Shown: positions 45,130 to 54,475 of the stretch, piece by piece
How positions within the stretch are numbered: the stretch's first letter is position 1
Layout of the letters: each line of letters starts with the position of its first letter
Origin: Paraburkholderia caffeinilytica
GTDB lineage: Bacteria > Pseudomonadota > Gammaproteobacteria > Burkholderiales > Burkholderiaceae
Assembly: GCF_003368325.1 (NCBI RefSeq)
Contig: NZ_CP031467.1
Location: forward strand, 3,348,001-3,412,000
DNA length: 64,000 bases
Reading direction: 5' to 3'
The notes under the pieces: generated by a model
What the model was told of the DNA's origin: nothing
The model's input: the letters and a program-made list of their open reading frames with translations, nothing else
Database searches by the model: none
Made by a program: the position numbers and the translations under genes

Positions 45130-46110
45130 TCAAACCGCCCCCTCCGCCGCAGGCACCCCACTCAACGCATTCCGAATAGCATTAGCCAGCTCAGCGGCTG
45201 CAAACTTGGCCACATACCCATTCGCTCCGGCATTCTTCACATGCGCCTCATTGGCGGCGCCCGTCAAAGAAGAATGAATAATCACCGGAATATCCCGGGT
45301 CCGCTCGTCAGCCTTGATCTGACGGGTCAACATGAACCCGTCCATCTCAGGCATCTCGAGATCGGTCAACACCAGTGCAATACTGTCCTTCAACCGGGTG
45401 CCGTTCGACTGCGCTTCATGCGCCGCTTGCTGCAACGTATTCCACGCCTCTTCGCCGGTCTTGGTCATCACGTAATCCGCGCCGATCGCGCTCAACGCCT
45501 GCTCGATCAGCTTGCGCGCAAAACCGGAATCGTCAGCGGCGAGAATCTTCGCGCCAGGACGGATGCCAAGCGCATCACCCACGGCGGCCGGGTCGACGCT
45601 CGGATGCTGTGACGGAAACACGTCGCGCAACACCTGCTCCACGTCGATCACCTGGGCGAGCCGCGAATCGCCGGTGTTGCCATCGATACGGGCAATGCTC
45701 GTCACCAGATTGCCGCCGGCCGCGCCTTCGGCGGAGAGCACCTGATTCCACTCGAGCCGCACGATGTCGTCCACTTCCTCGACCGCAAAAGCCTGCGTCG
45801 AACGCGCGAATTCCGTCACCAGCAAAATGTTCAAGCCGCGCGTCGGTTCGCAGCCCATCAGGCGCGGCAAGTCGATCACGGGAATGATCTGGCCGCGAAT
45901 GTCCACCGCGCCCATCACGAAAGGCGAAGAACCCGCAATCGGCGTCACCGTCGGCATCGTCGAGATTTCACGCACCTTGAAAACGTTGATGCCGTAAAGC
46001 TCATGCGCGTCGCTGCCGGGAACCGAGCCCAGTCGATACAGCAACAACTCGAATTTGTTGGAACTCGTCAGATTGCTGCGTTCGTCGTTCGCGCGGTGGT
46101 CTACTGCCAT
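45130..46110 (-). CDS. cheV: CheV-type chemotaxis coupling protein (326 aa)
   Basis: The ATG at 46110 follows GGAGAG. N-terminal CheW-like domain (~19-165: KFELLLYRLGSVPGSDAHELYGINVFKVREI ... PFVMGAVDIRGQIIPVIDLPRLMG) and C-terminal receiver domain (~186-310) with the acidic pocket ILAADDSGFARKLIEQAL, phospho-acceptor Asp250 in VLTDLEMPEMDGF, SSL (T/S switch) and Lys in YVAKFAAAEL. It couples chemoreceptors to CheA and may act as a phosphate sink. No other che genes are in the window. The stop lies just beside the inverted-repeat element. Confidence 0.95.
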   Translation of the reverse strand: MAVDHRANDERSNLTSSNKFELLLYRLGSVPGSDAHELYGINVFKVREISTMPTVTPIAGSSPFVMGAVDIRGQIIPVIDLPRLMGCEPTRGLNILLVTEFARSTQAFAVEEVDDIVRLEWNQVLSAEGAAGGNLVTSIARIDGNTGDSRLAQVIDVEQVLRDVFPSQHPSVDPAAVGDALGIRPGAKILAADDSGFARKLIEQALSAIGADYVMTKTGEEAWNTLQQAAHEAQSNGTRLKDSIALVLTDLEMPEMDGFMLTRQIKADERTRDIPVIIHSSLTGAANEAHVKNAGANGYVAKFAAAELANAIRNALSGVPAAEGAV

Positions 46111-46513
46111 CGAAACTCTCCAGGGATTGCGGTGCGAGTGGTGCGCCATGCATACCGTTCGTTCGGCCCTGGCGCGTGCCCTACCTCTTTGTTATCGGCG
46201 CAGCAGCAGGAAAGTTCAGCGAATTCAGGCGGTTTGCCGATGCTTTCTGGTTAACACCCAGTCGCTATTCGGGGCAGGAAGAGGCCGGCGGCCCTACAGC
46301 AAAAACAGGTATTTCGTATGAAGGTTACCTAACGTTACAGAAGCGACAGCATGGTTTCACATGCTGCGTAATGCGCCTCCTAGAATGCACAGCGATAAGA
46401 GCGTGGCGTCGTTAGTCACTCGCAAGCAATTTGCAAGGTATCAGTGCAATCGCATGCCGTGGCCAGGGCGCACTCGCATTGCCGTCGTTTCGCTTCCACT
46501 CCAAGGAGAACGT
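46111..46513. other. Divergent intergenic region between cheV and the DUF4142 gene
   Basis: 400 bases holding the promoters of two divergent genes. No gene is supported, and no definite -10/-35 pair could be picked out by eye. Confidence 0.4.
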
Positions 46514-47062
46514 ATGATCCGCTTGCCTCTCGCCGCCATCACCAGTGCCTGCATGGCCAGCCTTATGGTTGTCGCTACCGCGGCCAGTGCTCAGACCGCG
46601 GCCGCGCCGGATGGCGCGCGCCTTCATGCCGCCGACCAGGCGTTCATCACCGATGCGACCAAGGCTGTCGCCACGCAACGCGATGCCGCGCGCATCGCCA
46701 CGTCGCGTTCCACTGACCGGGACGTGAAGGCATTTGCAGAACGCGTGTCGAACGACAACGCGAAAATCTCCGACGCGTTGCGCGCCGCGAGCCCGCGCGG
46801 CGTCGACGTGCCGAAGAACGATCCGGACACTGCGGTGCTCGCGAGCATCAATAACCTGCGTGGCGCCGACTTCGACAAGACCTACATCGAGCAGGTCGCG
46901 CTCGCCGGCGAACAGAAAGCGCTGTCGGCCTTCCAGGCGGAAATCGCTTCGGGCCGCGACGAACAACTGAAGGACGCGGCGAAAAAGGCGCTGCCGACCA
47001 TCCAGGAGCACTATGCGATGGCTCAGGAGCTCGCCAAGCGTAAGCATCTGACGGCCCAGTAA
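46514..47062 (+). CDS. DUF4142 periplasmic protein (182 aa)
   Basis: Site AAGGAGAA precedes the ATG. A signal peptide (MIRLPLAAITSACMASLMVVATAASAQ) leads to a helical domain: HAADQAFITDATKAVATQRDAARIATSRSTDRDVKAFAERVSNDN ... EQVALAGEQKALSAFQAEIASGRDEQLKDAAKKALPTIQEHYAMAQEL. This is the ferritin-like helical arrangement of DUF4142. Function is unknown in the family; members often respond to stress. Confidence 0.9.
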   Translation: MIRLPLAAITSACMASLMVVATAASAQTAAAPDGARLHAADQAFITDATKAVATQRDAARIATSRSTDRDVKAFAERVSNDNAKISDALRAASPRGVDVPKNDPDTAVLASINNLRGADFDKTYIEQVALAGEQKALSAFQAEIASGRDEQLKDAAKKALPTIQEHYAMAQELAKRKHLTAQ

Positions 47063-47151
47063 GCCGGACACCAGGCACAGTCCGAGTATTGAACGCGCGT
47101 CGCGTTGCGGCGTGACGCGCGCCTCCGGCTGGCAAAAAATCGGCTTCCAAT

Positions 47152-47203
47152 AGCGCCTCCAAAGAGCGCCTCCAAAGAGCGCTTTCAAAGAGTGCCTCCC
47201 AAA
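47152..47203. repeat. Four-copy 13-bp tandem repeat
   Basis: The unit AGCGCCTCCAAAG occurs exactly at 47152-47164 and 47165-47177, then as AGCGCTTTCAAAG and AGTGCCTCCCAAA. The spacing is exactly 13 bases. It lies in the gap between the DUF4142 gene and the TPR protein and could vary in copy number. Confidence 0.85.
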
Positions 47204-47384
47204 CCAGCAGCACCCCTCTCGCTCGCGCACAATCAAGGCTCTTTGCACGCAGCGGACCGAACGCGTTATTTTCGGCGATAATCGGCTTCGTTCTTTCTGG
47301 TCTGACCTGCTCGGCTTCCCGCGCAACTCAGGCAGCCTGAAAGCGGTTTCCCGACTCCACACGCATTCGATCAAAGCTCACCTC

Positions 47385-49112
47385 ATGAGCAAGCCTGCCA
47401 ATCTCCCGCAACAGTTGGACCACATGCTTCGGCAAGCCGTCGCGCTTCAGCAGAATGGCGCATTCGCCGAGGCCGAAGAGCTCTACCGTGAGATCCTCGA
47501 ACTCAAGCCACGCCATTTCGAGGCGCTGCAATTGCTGGGCTCGCTCGCGCTGCAAGCGGGTCGCGTACACGAGGGCGTCGAGTTCCTCAGAAAGGCGCTT
47601 GCCATCAATGCAAAGCAGGCGCCAATCCATTCGAATCTCGCCTATGCGCTCAATGCCTTGCAGCGCTTCGACGAAGCGCTCGCGAGCGCCAATCGCGCGC
47701 TCGCCTTGCAATCCAAATTCCCGGACGCACTGAACAATCGCGGCAACGCGCAAGCCGGCCTGAACTTGCCGCTCGAAGCGCTCGGCAGCTTTGATCGCGC
47801 GATCGCCTTGATGCCGGATTTCGCGCAAGCCTGGAACAATCGCGCCTGCGTACTGCGCGATCTGGACCGTCCCGCCGACGCCCTGGCAAGCTGCGATCAC
47901 GCGCTCGCATTGCAGCCGACCTATCCCGACGCGTGGAGCAATCGCGGCAATGCGCTCAGCGATCTGAATCAGCCGAACGAGGCGCGGCAAAGTTATCAGC
48001 GTGCGCTCGAACTTGCCCCCGCGTTTGCCGATGCCTGGAACAACCTTGGCCTGACCCAGGTCGATCTCGGTGAGCACGCGCAAGCGTTGCAAAGCTATGA
48101 GCGCGCACTGACCGTCAATCCCGCCGCAGCCGAGACGCATTGGAACCAGTCGTTGTGCCTGCTGCAAGTGGGGCAACTGGAAACGGGATGGAAGGAATAC
48201 GAGTGGCGCTGGGAGCGTAGCCGGATCAAGGCAGGCAGGCGCACCTTTCTTCAACCGCTCTGGCTGGGCGATTTTTCGATCGACGGTAAAACCATTCTGT
48301 TGCACGCTGAGCAGGGTCTCGGCGATACGCTGCAGTTCTGCCGCTATGCCAGGATGGTGTCGAAGCTCGGCGCGAAAGTCATGCTGGAAGTACCGGGCGA
48401 GTTGATGCGGCTCATGTCCACCCTCGACGGTGTGGATCAATTGATCGAAGCGGGCCAGGCACTGCCGCCGTTCGATTGTCACTGCCCGCTGCTGAGTCTG
48501 CCGCTCGCGTTCAGGACCGATCTCACGACGATTCCGTCAACGACGCCTTATCTGTTCGCCGACCCGCAAGCAACGCATGAATGGCACGAACGTATCGCTG
48601 CACGAGCGGAAGGGCGCCTGAAGGTCGGACTCGTGTGGGCTGGCGGAAACCGGCCGCATGTCGCCGAGCTCCGCAAGAACGACGCACGCCGTTCGATCAC
48701 GTTCGAGCGGCTCGCACCGATTCTCGATGTGCCGAACGTGCAGTTCTTCAGCCTGCAAAAAGGACCGTCCGCGCTTCAGTTACCGCGCAACGATTCGCAT
48801 CCCGACGTCGTCGACTACACCGAGGAGCTCAAGGACTTCGCCGACACGGCGGCGCTGGTGGAGAACCTCGATCTGGTGATATCGGTGGATACGTCCACCG
48901 CGCATCTGGCAGGCGCACTGGACAAGCCGGTATGGATTCTGAACCGCTTCGACACGTGCTGGCGCTGGATGCTCGAGCGCACCGATACGCCCTGGTATGC
49001 ACAAGCGAGGTTGTTCCGGCAGCCGGCATTGGGCGATTGGGACAGTGTGATTCGAAGCGCACGTGACGCGTTGGTCGAGTTGGGCGCCGTGAACGACACT
49101 ATTGCTCGTTGA
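47385..49112 (+). CDS. TPR protein with C-terminal GT9/GT41-like glycosyltransferase region (575 aa)
   Basis: Residues ~10-270 contain about seven TPR units (e.g. EELYREILELKPRHFEALQLLGSLALQ; DAWNNLGLTQVDLGEHAQALQSYERALTVNP). After a linker (WKEYEWRWERSRIKAGRRTFLQPLWLGD) the C-terminal ~270 residues resemble a heptosyltransferase/GT9-like fold: KTILLHAEQGLGDTLQFCRYARMVSKLGAKVMLEVPGELMRL and VENLDLVISVDTSTAHLAGALDKPVWIL. The DTSTAHLAGAL element is the nucleotide-sugar binding signature. It may glycosylate proteins or envelope molecules; a substrate cannot be named. No clear site was seen close to the ATG. Confidence 0.88.
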   Translation: MSKPANLPQQLDHMLRQAVALQQNGAFAEAEELYREILELKPRHFEALQLLGSLALQAGRVHEGVEFLRKALAINAKQAPIHSNLAYALNALQRFDEALASANRALALQSKFPDALNNRGNAQAGLNLPLEALGSFDRAIALMPDFAQAWNNRACVLRDLDRPADALASCDHALALQPTYPDAWSNRGNALSDLNQPNEARQSYQRALELAPAFADAWNNLGLTQVDLGEHAQALQSYERALTVNPAAAETHWNQSLCLLQVGQLETGWKEYEWRWERSRIKAGRRTFLQPLWLGDFSIDGKTILLHAEQGLGDTLQFCRYARMVSKLGAKVMLEVPGELMRLMSTLDGVDQLIEAGQALPPFDCHCPLLSLPLAFRTDLTTIPSTTPYLFADPQATHEWHERIAARAEGRLKVGLVWAGGNRPHVAELRKNDARRSITFERLAPILDVPNVQFFSLQKGPSALQLPRNDSHPDVVDYTEELKDFADTAALVENLDLVISVDTSTAHLAGALDKPVWILNRFDTCWRWMLERTDTPWYAQARLFRQPALGDWDSVIRSARDALVELGAVNDTIAR

Positions 49113-49296
49113 AGACACGGCTCTAACTGTGTGTTAGCCACGATAGGTGAGCGCAGCACGCTTCGCTGCGTTGCCGGGACGGCGCGCTTTGATCGGCGCG
49201 ACTGCAGGCACCGCGCGACGAGCCGCGCGGCACGTTTGCCCGGACGCGCGTAGACTGAATGTCCGTTTATCGACGGCTAGGCCAGGAGAATGATCA

Positions 49297-50322
49297 ATGG
49301 AATACAGACATCTGGGTGCATCGGGTTTCAAGGTGCCGGTACTGAGTTTCGGCACGGGCACATTCGGCGGCAAGGGCGAATTTTTCCAGGCGTGGGGCGC
49401 CACCGACGTCGCCGAAGCGCGTCGCTTGCTCGACATCTGTTTCGATGCGGGCGTCACGATGTTCGACAGCGCGGACATCTACTCGAGCGGCGCTTCCGAG
49501 TCGGTGCTCGGCGAAGCGCTCAAGGGCAAGCGCGACAAGGCGATCATCTCGACCAAGGCGACTTTCCGTTTCGACGACGGTCCGAACAATGTCGGCTCGT
49601 CGCGCTTTCATCTGATCCAGGCCGTGGACGCGGCGCTCAAACGTCTGCAGACCGATTACATCGACCTGTTCCAGTTGCACGGTTTCGACGCCAGGACACC
49701 TGTCGCCGAAGTCATGTCGACGCTCGACGATCTGGTGCGCGCCGGCAAGATCCGCTACACGGGCGTATCGAATTTCTCCGGCTGGCATCTGATGAAGTCG
49801 CAGGACACCGCCGATCGTTATGGCTATCCGCGCTACGTCGCGAATCAGACCTACTACTCGCTGATCGGCCGCGACTATGAATGGGAGTTGATGCCGCTCG
49901 GCGTCGATCAAGGCGTGGGTGCGGTGGTGTGGAGTCCGCTCGGCTGGGGGCGTCTCACCGGCAAGATCAAACGCGGTCAGCCGTTGCCGGAAACGAGCCG
50001 TTTGCATAAAACCGCCGACATGGGGCCGCCGGTGCCGGACGAGTATCTGTTCCGCGTGCTCGATGCAATCGACGAGGTCGCGGCCGAAACCGGCAAGACC
50101 GTGCCGCAAATCGCGCTGAACTGGCTGCTGCAGCGGCCTACCGTATCGACGGTGCTGATCGGCGCGCGTAACGAAGAGCAGTTGCGACAGAATCTCGGTG
50201 CAGTGGGCTGGAATCTGACGGCCGAACAGGTGGCGAAACTCGACGCCGCCAGCGCTGTGCGTCCCGCGTATCCGTACTGGCATCAGGAAGGCTTTGCCGA
50301 GCGCAATCCGAAGGCGGTTTAA
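49297..50322 (+). CDS. Aldo/keto reductase (341 aa)
   Basis: Strong match to the AKR fold: MEYRHLGASGFKVPVLSFGTGTFG at the N-terminus. The catalytic tetrad is readable as Asp/Tyr in FDSADIYSSGASE, Lys in IISTKATFRF and His in LFQLHGFDAR. The C-terminal cofactor site is VSTVLIGARNEEQLRQNLGAVGWNLT. It probably reduces aldehydes with NADPH. The ribosome site is GGAGAATGA. Its stop codon overlaps the stop of a small minus-strand gene. Confidence 0.95.
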   Translation: MEYRHLGASGFKVPVLSFGTGTFGGKGEFFQAWGATDVAEARRLLDICFDAGVTMFDSADIYSSGASESVLGEALKGKRDKAIISTKATFRFDDGPNNVGSSRFHLIQAVDAALKRLQTDYIDLFQLHGFDARTPVAEVMSTLDDLVRAGKIRYTGVSNFSGWHLMKSQDTADRYGYPRYVANQTYYSLIGRDYEWELMPLGVDQGVGAVVWSPLGWGRLTGKIKRGQPLPETSRLHKTADMGPPVPDEYLFRVLDAIDEVAAETGKTVPQIALNWLLQRPTVSTVLIGARNEEQLRQNLGAVGWNLTAEQVAKLDAASAVRPAYPYWHQEGFAERNPKAV

Positions 50323-50492
50323 GCGCACTGGTTTGGCGTTTTGAGCATTGCGCCGAAGTCCGTGCCGTCGATCTCCATGACATAGCGATGATCGGTGGTG
50401 ACGGATGCGCCCGGAGGCTGCGGTTGCGCATCGCATGCGGCGATCGGAAACCGCAACATCGCGGCGCAAGCAATGGTGATTGAGGGTTTCAT
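50319..50492 (-). CDS. Possible tiny secreted/lipoprotein gene (57 aa)
   Basis: The minus-strand frame reads MKPSITIACAAMLRFPIAACDAQPQPPGASVTTDHRYVMEIDGTDFGAMLKTPNQCA. The N-terminus is consistent with a lipobox (IAAC), leaving a very short mature part ending in Cys. Its stop overlaps the aldo/keto reductase stop by a few bases. No good ribosome-binding site is present. Written down because the frame is too protein-like to ignore, but it may be spurious. Confidence 0.4.
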   Translation of the reverse strand: MKPSITIACAAMLRFPIAACDAQPQPPGASVTTDHRYVMEIDGTDFGAMLKTPNQCA

Positions 50493-50574
50493 GCGCGTGT
50501 GTGTTCAAAAGCGGTAAAAGAACAAGGGGACGTCAAGGCGCGGTCATCGCCCTTGACGTCCTTCGTCGCCGTGC

Positions 50575-51471
50575 TCAACGCTTGATCTTCGCTTCGAGCA
50601 GATCGCCCATGCCGATTCGCCTGGCAAACTCGATGCGCACGCGCTCCGAGACGTCGAGTACTTCACGCGCGCCGTCACCGACGAAATCGATCACCGAGCG
50701 CATCGGCCGCTCGCCCGAAGGCAACGAGACGATCCGCACAATTTCATCGGCCACGGCTTGCGGATCGGCGTTGTCCGGTGTGAGTTCGGACAGGCGCTCG
50801 CCGATCTGATCCATCACGCCGTCATAGCGTGCATACGCAGCGGCGCGTTCGGTATCGGCAGGTTTGCCGGCGCTCGGAAAGTGCGCGGTGCCGCGCGTGA
50901 ACGCGCCCGGCACCACGATCGAGGTTTCGATGCCGAAGCGCGCGACTTCATAGGCAAGGGTCACGGCCAACGAATCCATTGCCGCCTTGGCCGCGCCGTA
51001 GGGGCCGAGGAACGGAGGAAAACCGCCCTTGGTCGTGGTGCTGCTGATCCACACGATCAAGCCCGCTTCCTGCTGGCGCAGATACGGCAGCACCGCACGG
51101 TTCACGCGCTGCGCACCGAACAGGTTGGTGTCGAACACCTTCACCATCTCTTCGGGCGTGAACGCTTCGCTTGGGCCGACCACCAGATGTCCCGCGTTCT
51201 GCATCACCACGTCGAGCCGTCCTTGTTCGCGGACGATCGTCGCGGCGGCGGCATCGGCGGATTCTTGCGACAACACGTCGAGTTCGAGCGGATGCAACTG
51301 GATGTTTTTCGCTTGGGCGAATGCGCGCATTTCGTCGGCGCGCGGCTTGTTGCGTCCTTCGACATCGCGCATCGTCGCGTAGACGATGTGGCCGGCTTTG
51401 GCCAGCGATTGCGCGCTGAGCTTGCCGATGCCCGTACCCGCGCCCGTCACCAGGATGACGTTCTTCTGCAT
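50575..51471 (-). CDS. Short-chain dehydrogenase/reductase (298 aa)
   Basis: The ATG at 51471 follows GGAGAAAA. Rossmann fold with the classical TGAGTGIG cofactor motif, DTNLFGA, the NAGH loop, catalytic Ser in WISSTTTKGG and Tyr-x3-Lys in YGAAKAAMDSL. The size and the long C-terminus are those of an NADP-type classical SDR. It is followed by another SDR in the same direction (80 bases upstream), both divergent from a LysR regulator. Confidence 0.93.
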   Translation of the reverse strand: MQKNVILVTGAGTGIGKLSAQSLAKAGHIVYATMRDVEGRNKPRADEMRAFAQAKNIQLHPLELDVLSQESADAAAATIVREQGRLDVVMQNAGHLVVGPSEAFTPEEMVKVFDTNLFGAQRVNRAVLPYLRQQEAGLIVWISSTTTKGGFPPFLGPYGAAKAAMDSLAVTLAYEVARFGIETSIVVPGAFTRGTAHFPSAGKPADTERAAAYARYDGVMDQIGERLSELTPDNADPQAVADEIVRIVSLPSGERPMRSVIDFVGDGAREVLDVSERVRIEFARRIGMGDLLEAKIKR

Positions 51472-51551
51472 GTGTTTTCTCCGGTTCGATGAAAGCGATA
51501 CGACTTTCAAAGGTGTTGTGAGAGAGGCTCGTTACGCGTTTTCACGCGCCG

Positions 51552-52295
51552 TTAAGCCAAGCCGCCGTTGGCGCGCAGGATCTGGCCATTGACCCAGCCT
51601 GCGTCCGGACCGGCGAGGAAGGACACCACCGAGGCGATGTCGTCCGGTTGGCCGAGGCGTTGCAGCGGCGGCATTCTGGCGAAGGTCTGGATCTGTTCGT
51701 CAGTCTTGCCGTCGAGGAACAGCGAGGTCGCGATCGGACCCGGCGCTACTGCGTTGACGGTGATGTTGCGGCCGCGCAGTTCCTTGGCGAAGACGTGCGT
51801 GAATGCTTCGACGGCGGCCTTGGTGCCGTTGTAGATCGCGTAGCCTGGCATGTTCAGCGCGAGCGTGGTGCTCGAGAAGTTGACGATGCGTCCGCCGTCG
51901 TTCATCCGTGCGGCCGCTTCGCGCAGGGTGTTGAAGGTGCCGCGCACGTTGATGTCGAAGGTCTGGTCGTACAGCGCGTCGCTCGTGTCGGCGAGCGGCA
52001 CCGTCTTCAGCACGCCGGCGTTGTTGACCAGCACGTCCACTTTGCCGAGGTGCTGTTCGGTAGTGTCGAACATACGGCGCACGTCGTCGGCATTCGAGAC
52101 GTCGGCCTTTACGGCAATGGCTTTGGCGCCAGCCGCGGTGAGTTCCGCGACCAGCGCATCGGCTTCTGTCGAGCTCGACGCGTAGTTGACGGCAACCGCA
52201 AAGCCGTCCTTGGCGAGGCGTTGCGCAACGGCGGCGCCGATGCCGCGGGATGCGCCGGTGACGATGGCGACTTGAGAGTTTTTGATCGTGTTCAT
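51552..52295 (-). CDS. Short-chain dehydrogenase/reductase, FabG-like (247 aa)
   Basis: TGASRGIG (cofactor), NNAGVL, Ser in NFSSTTLAL and YxxxK in YNGTKAAVEAF are all present, with the C-terminal GQILRANGGLA typical of the FabG-like group. AGAAGGAAA lies before the ATG. It is first in a pair of minus-strand SDR genes, with the LysR gene divergent; the intergenic region of 133 bases holds both promoters. Confidence 0.93.
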   Translation of the reverse strand: MNTIKNSQVAIVTGASRGIGAAVAQRLAKDGFAVAVNYASSSTEADALVAELTAAGAKAIAVKADVSNADDVRRMFDTTEQHLGKVDVLVNNAGVLKTVPLADTSDALYDQTFDINVRGTFNTLREAAARMNDGGRIVNFSSTTLALNMPGYAIYNGTKAAVEAFTHVFAKELRGRNITVNAVAPGPIATSLFLDGKTDEQIQTFARMPPLQRLGQPDDIASVVSFLAGPDAGWVNGQILRANGGLA

Positions 52296-52428
52296 GATTC
52301 GTTTCCTTCTGCGAGTGGGCTGGTGAGGTGAATCTTGGTCGCTTTCTTGGTAGAGATAATCGCGTTAGACTTGCCTTCATCATTCCATTTACTTTAATAA
52401 TTGGCAGGCCGCCGCGAGGGCGTCAACC
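52296..52428. promoter_or_regulatory. Divergent SDR/LysR promoter region
   Basis: 133 AT-rich bases between the two divergent starts contain ATTTACTTTAATAAT near 52386-52400, which could hold a LysR-type T-N11-A site or a -10 box. No definite operator could be picked. LysR proteins usually repress their own gene and activate the divergent one from such a region. Confidence 0.5.
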
Positions 52429-53331
52429 ATGGACCGTTTCGAGGAAATGCGGGTGTTTGTGCGGATCGCCGAGCGGCAGAGCTTCACGCGCGCTTCGGAC
52501 GATTTACAGATTCCGCGCGCCACCGTCACCAACCTGATGAAGCGCATGGAGCAGCGGCTAGGCGCGCGGCTTCTCGAGCGCACCACGCGCTCGGTGCGCC
52601 TCACGCACGACGGCGAGGCGTATTACCGCCGCTGCGTGCGGTTGATCGCCGACATGGAGGAGGCCGAGGGTTCGTTTTCCAACCTCGCGCCGAAGGGCCT
52701 ATTGCGCGTGAATTTGCAGGGCACCCTGGCCCGGCACTTCGTCGTGCCCGCGCTGCCGGCGTTTCTCGCGCGGTTTCCCGGCATCGAACTGACGATCGGC
52801 GAGGACGACCGGCTGGTCGATCTGGTCCGGGAAGGGATCGATTGCGTGTTGCGGGCGGGCAATCTGCAGGATTCGTCGATGGTGGGGCGGCGCGTTGCGC
52901 AGTTGCCGCAAGTGACAGTGGCGAGCCCGGCGTATCTGGAGAAGTATGGCGAGCCGGCCGACCCGGCGGCTTTGTCCGCGCATCGGGCGGTCAATTATCT
53001 GTCCAGCGCGACCGGTAAGCCGGTGCCGCTCGAATTCAGAATCGACGGCCGCGATACGGCCATGTACCTGCCGTCGGCGGTATCGGTGACCGGCGCCGAT
53101 CTCTACACGGGTTCGGCGGTGGCCGGACTCGGCATCGTGCAGGTGCCGCGATACCGTGTGGCCGAAGAACTGGCGTCGGGGCGGCTGAAGATCATCCTCG
53201 TGGACTTTCTGCCGCCGCCGATGCCGGTTTCAGTGCTGTATCCGCAGAATCGCCAGTTGTCGTCGCGGGTGCGGGTGTTTGTGCAATGGCTGCGCGATAT
53301 TTTCGAGGCGGCTGGGGCGCGGTGCGGATAG
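52429..53331 (+). CDS. LysR-family transcription regulator (300 aa)
   Basis: N-terminal winged helix-turn-helix (MDRFEEMRVFVRIAERQSFTRASDDLQIPRATVTNLMKRMEQRLGARLLERTTRSVRLTHDGEAYY), then the periplasmic-binding-like effector domain from ~90 (GLLRVNLQGTLARHFVVPALPAFLARFPGIELTIGEDDRLVDLVREGIDCVLRAG). Divergent from the two SDR genes, which it most likely controls. The effector is unknown. Confidence 0.95.
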   Translation: MDRFEEMRVFVRIAERQSFTRASDDLQIPRATVTNLMKRMEQRLGARLLERTTRSVRLTHDGEAYYRRCVRLIADMEEAEGSFSNLAPKGLLRVNLQGTLARHFVVPALPAFLARFPGIELTIGEDDRLVDLVREGIDCVLRAGNLQDSSMVGRRVAQLPQVTVASPAYLEKYGEPADPAALSAHRAVNYLSSATGKPVPLEFRIDGRDTAMYLPSAVSVTGADLYTGSAVAGLGIVQVPRYRVAEELASGRLKIILVDFLPPPMPVSVLYPQNRQLSSRVRVFVQWLRDIFEAAGARCG

Positions 53332-53458
53332 GGCGATCGGCGCGTCACGCGCGAGCTGTCCGTGCTTTTGTGCAAGCCGCGCTGCGTATCGTGGGATCAT
53401 ACGGGCCGTGCTGGGCGATACTGCTTTTTGCACGGTGCGAAATAACAGGAGCAGGGCG

Positions 53459-53764
53459 ATGATCGATGGACTGGTGGGCGGGCGCTTGTACGGCGAGGCG
53501 CAGATCCGTACGGGGCAGAATGGCAAGCGCTTTGTGACCTGCAAGGTCCGGGCGACCACCAATGACGGCGATACGATTTTCGTCAACGTGATTGCGTTTG
53601 ATGATGAGGTGCAGGGTGCATTGCTTGCGCTGGGTGATGCGGATAGTGTCGCGCTGAGCGGGGCGTTGACGCCCAAGGTTTGGACCGACAAGAATGGGTT
53701 GATCAAGCCTGCTGTGGATATGGTTGCGTATAGGGTGCTTGTGGGGTATCGGGGGGAAGGGTAA
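53459..53764 (+). CDS. Short SSB-like OB-fold protein (101 aa)
   Basis: MIDGLVGGRLYGEAQIRTGQNGKRFVTCKVRATTNDGDTIFVNVIAFDDEVQGALLALGDADSVALSGALTPKVWTDKNGLIKPAVDMVAYRVL fits the single-stranded-DNA-binding OB fold, but without the acidic C-terminal tip that recruits partners in the main SSB. It therefore looks like a secondary SSB. Start ATG at 53459 (AGGAG site, about seven bases upstream). It ends just before the partial second copy of the repeat element. Confidence 0.85.
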   Translation: MIDGLVGGRLYGEAQIRTGQNGKRFVTCKVRATTNDGDTIFVNVIAFDDEVQGALLALGDADSVALSGALTPKVWTDKNGLIKPAVDMVAYRVLVGYRGEG

Positions 53765-53775
53765 AGGTTTTTTTG

Positions 53776-53970
53776 CCTGTGCGGGGCGGGCACTTACTTC
53801 TCTTTGCCGCCGCAAAGAGAAGTAAGCAAGAGAAAGCGGCTCACGCCGATCTTGCTAAGTGGGCACCGTGGTTTGCAACGGGTAGTGGTGCATCTGGAAT
53901 CTGTGTTCGTGCCCCTGCTTGCTCTGGTGACAAGGGCGTCATACTTCCGGCGGCGCTGCGCGCGCCGAAG
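53776..53970 (+). repeat. Direct repeat, copy 2 (195 bases)
   Basis: Nearly identical to 44274-44468 on the same strand. It begins a few bases after the SSB-like gene. Followed at 54179-54313 by a second block found in the core of the first element. Confidence 0.85.
53793..53826. terminator. Perfect 15-bp hairpin in repeat copy 2
   Basis: The same arms as at 44291-44324 (CTTACTTCTCTTTGC / GCAAAGAGAAGTAAG, loop CGCC). It stands 28 bases after the stop of the SSB-like gene, so it may serve as its terminator. Confidence 0.55.
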
Positions 53971-54178
53971 CGTACTTCCGAAAACCGATCGCTGCGTTTT
54001 TGTGCTGACACCTCATTCGGTGCGGTGGCTCGGTGTGTATCGCCTCAATTGCTCTCGTCATTTCGGTGTTTTATTTGAAGTGCGAAATTTGGACTCGCGC
54101 TTGTTCGACTTGGCGATAAATCGGAGATCGAGAAACGATACTTCGAATATTCCAGAGCAATCTCGCATTCAGCACCTC

Positions 54179-54313
54179 GCCGAGGCGAAGCCGATGGCGC
54201 CCATCACGCTTGAACGAAGCCGCTGGTTTCCCATGCAGATCCGTCCGCGACGCGCGCAGTGCGGAGTGCTGAGTGCTGAGTGGGAGCTGACGATACCTCG
54301 GTCACCAGCGCAC
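54179..54313. repeat. Second block of the repeat element, copy 2
   Basis: Matches 44698-44820 (GCCGAGGCGAAGCCGATGGC through GGGAGCTGA...GTCAC). It contains a local expansion: GAGTGCT occurs twice before GAGTGGGAGCTG, where the first copy has one. The outer inverted arm of the first element is missing here, so this copy is truncated or has a different right end. Confidence 0.75.
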
Positions 54314-54475
54314 GCCGGTTAACCCATTGCAAAACGCGGACAAGTGTTGCCGTGGGCAAACATTCGGTAAGCGCCCGGCCAGGCATAAACCCGCTATTTC
54401 GCGGTTAATAACATCCTGAAGCCCCCAAAGCATCCTAATATCAAGGCGAATTGAAAAACGACGGGGGAAGCCATC

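Noticed and set aside
49294-50508. 404-codon minus-strand frame over the aldo/keto reductase
   Set aside because: Antisense to an enzyme with all catalytic residues; poor start and no recognisable domain.
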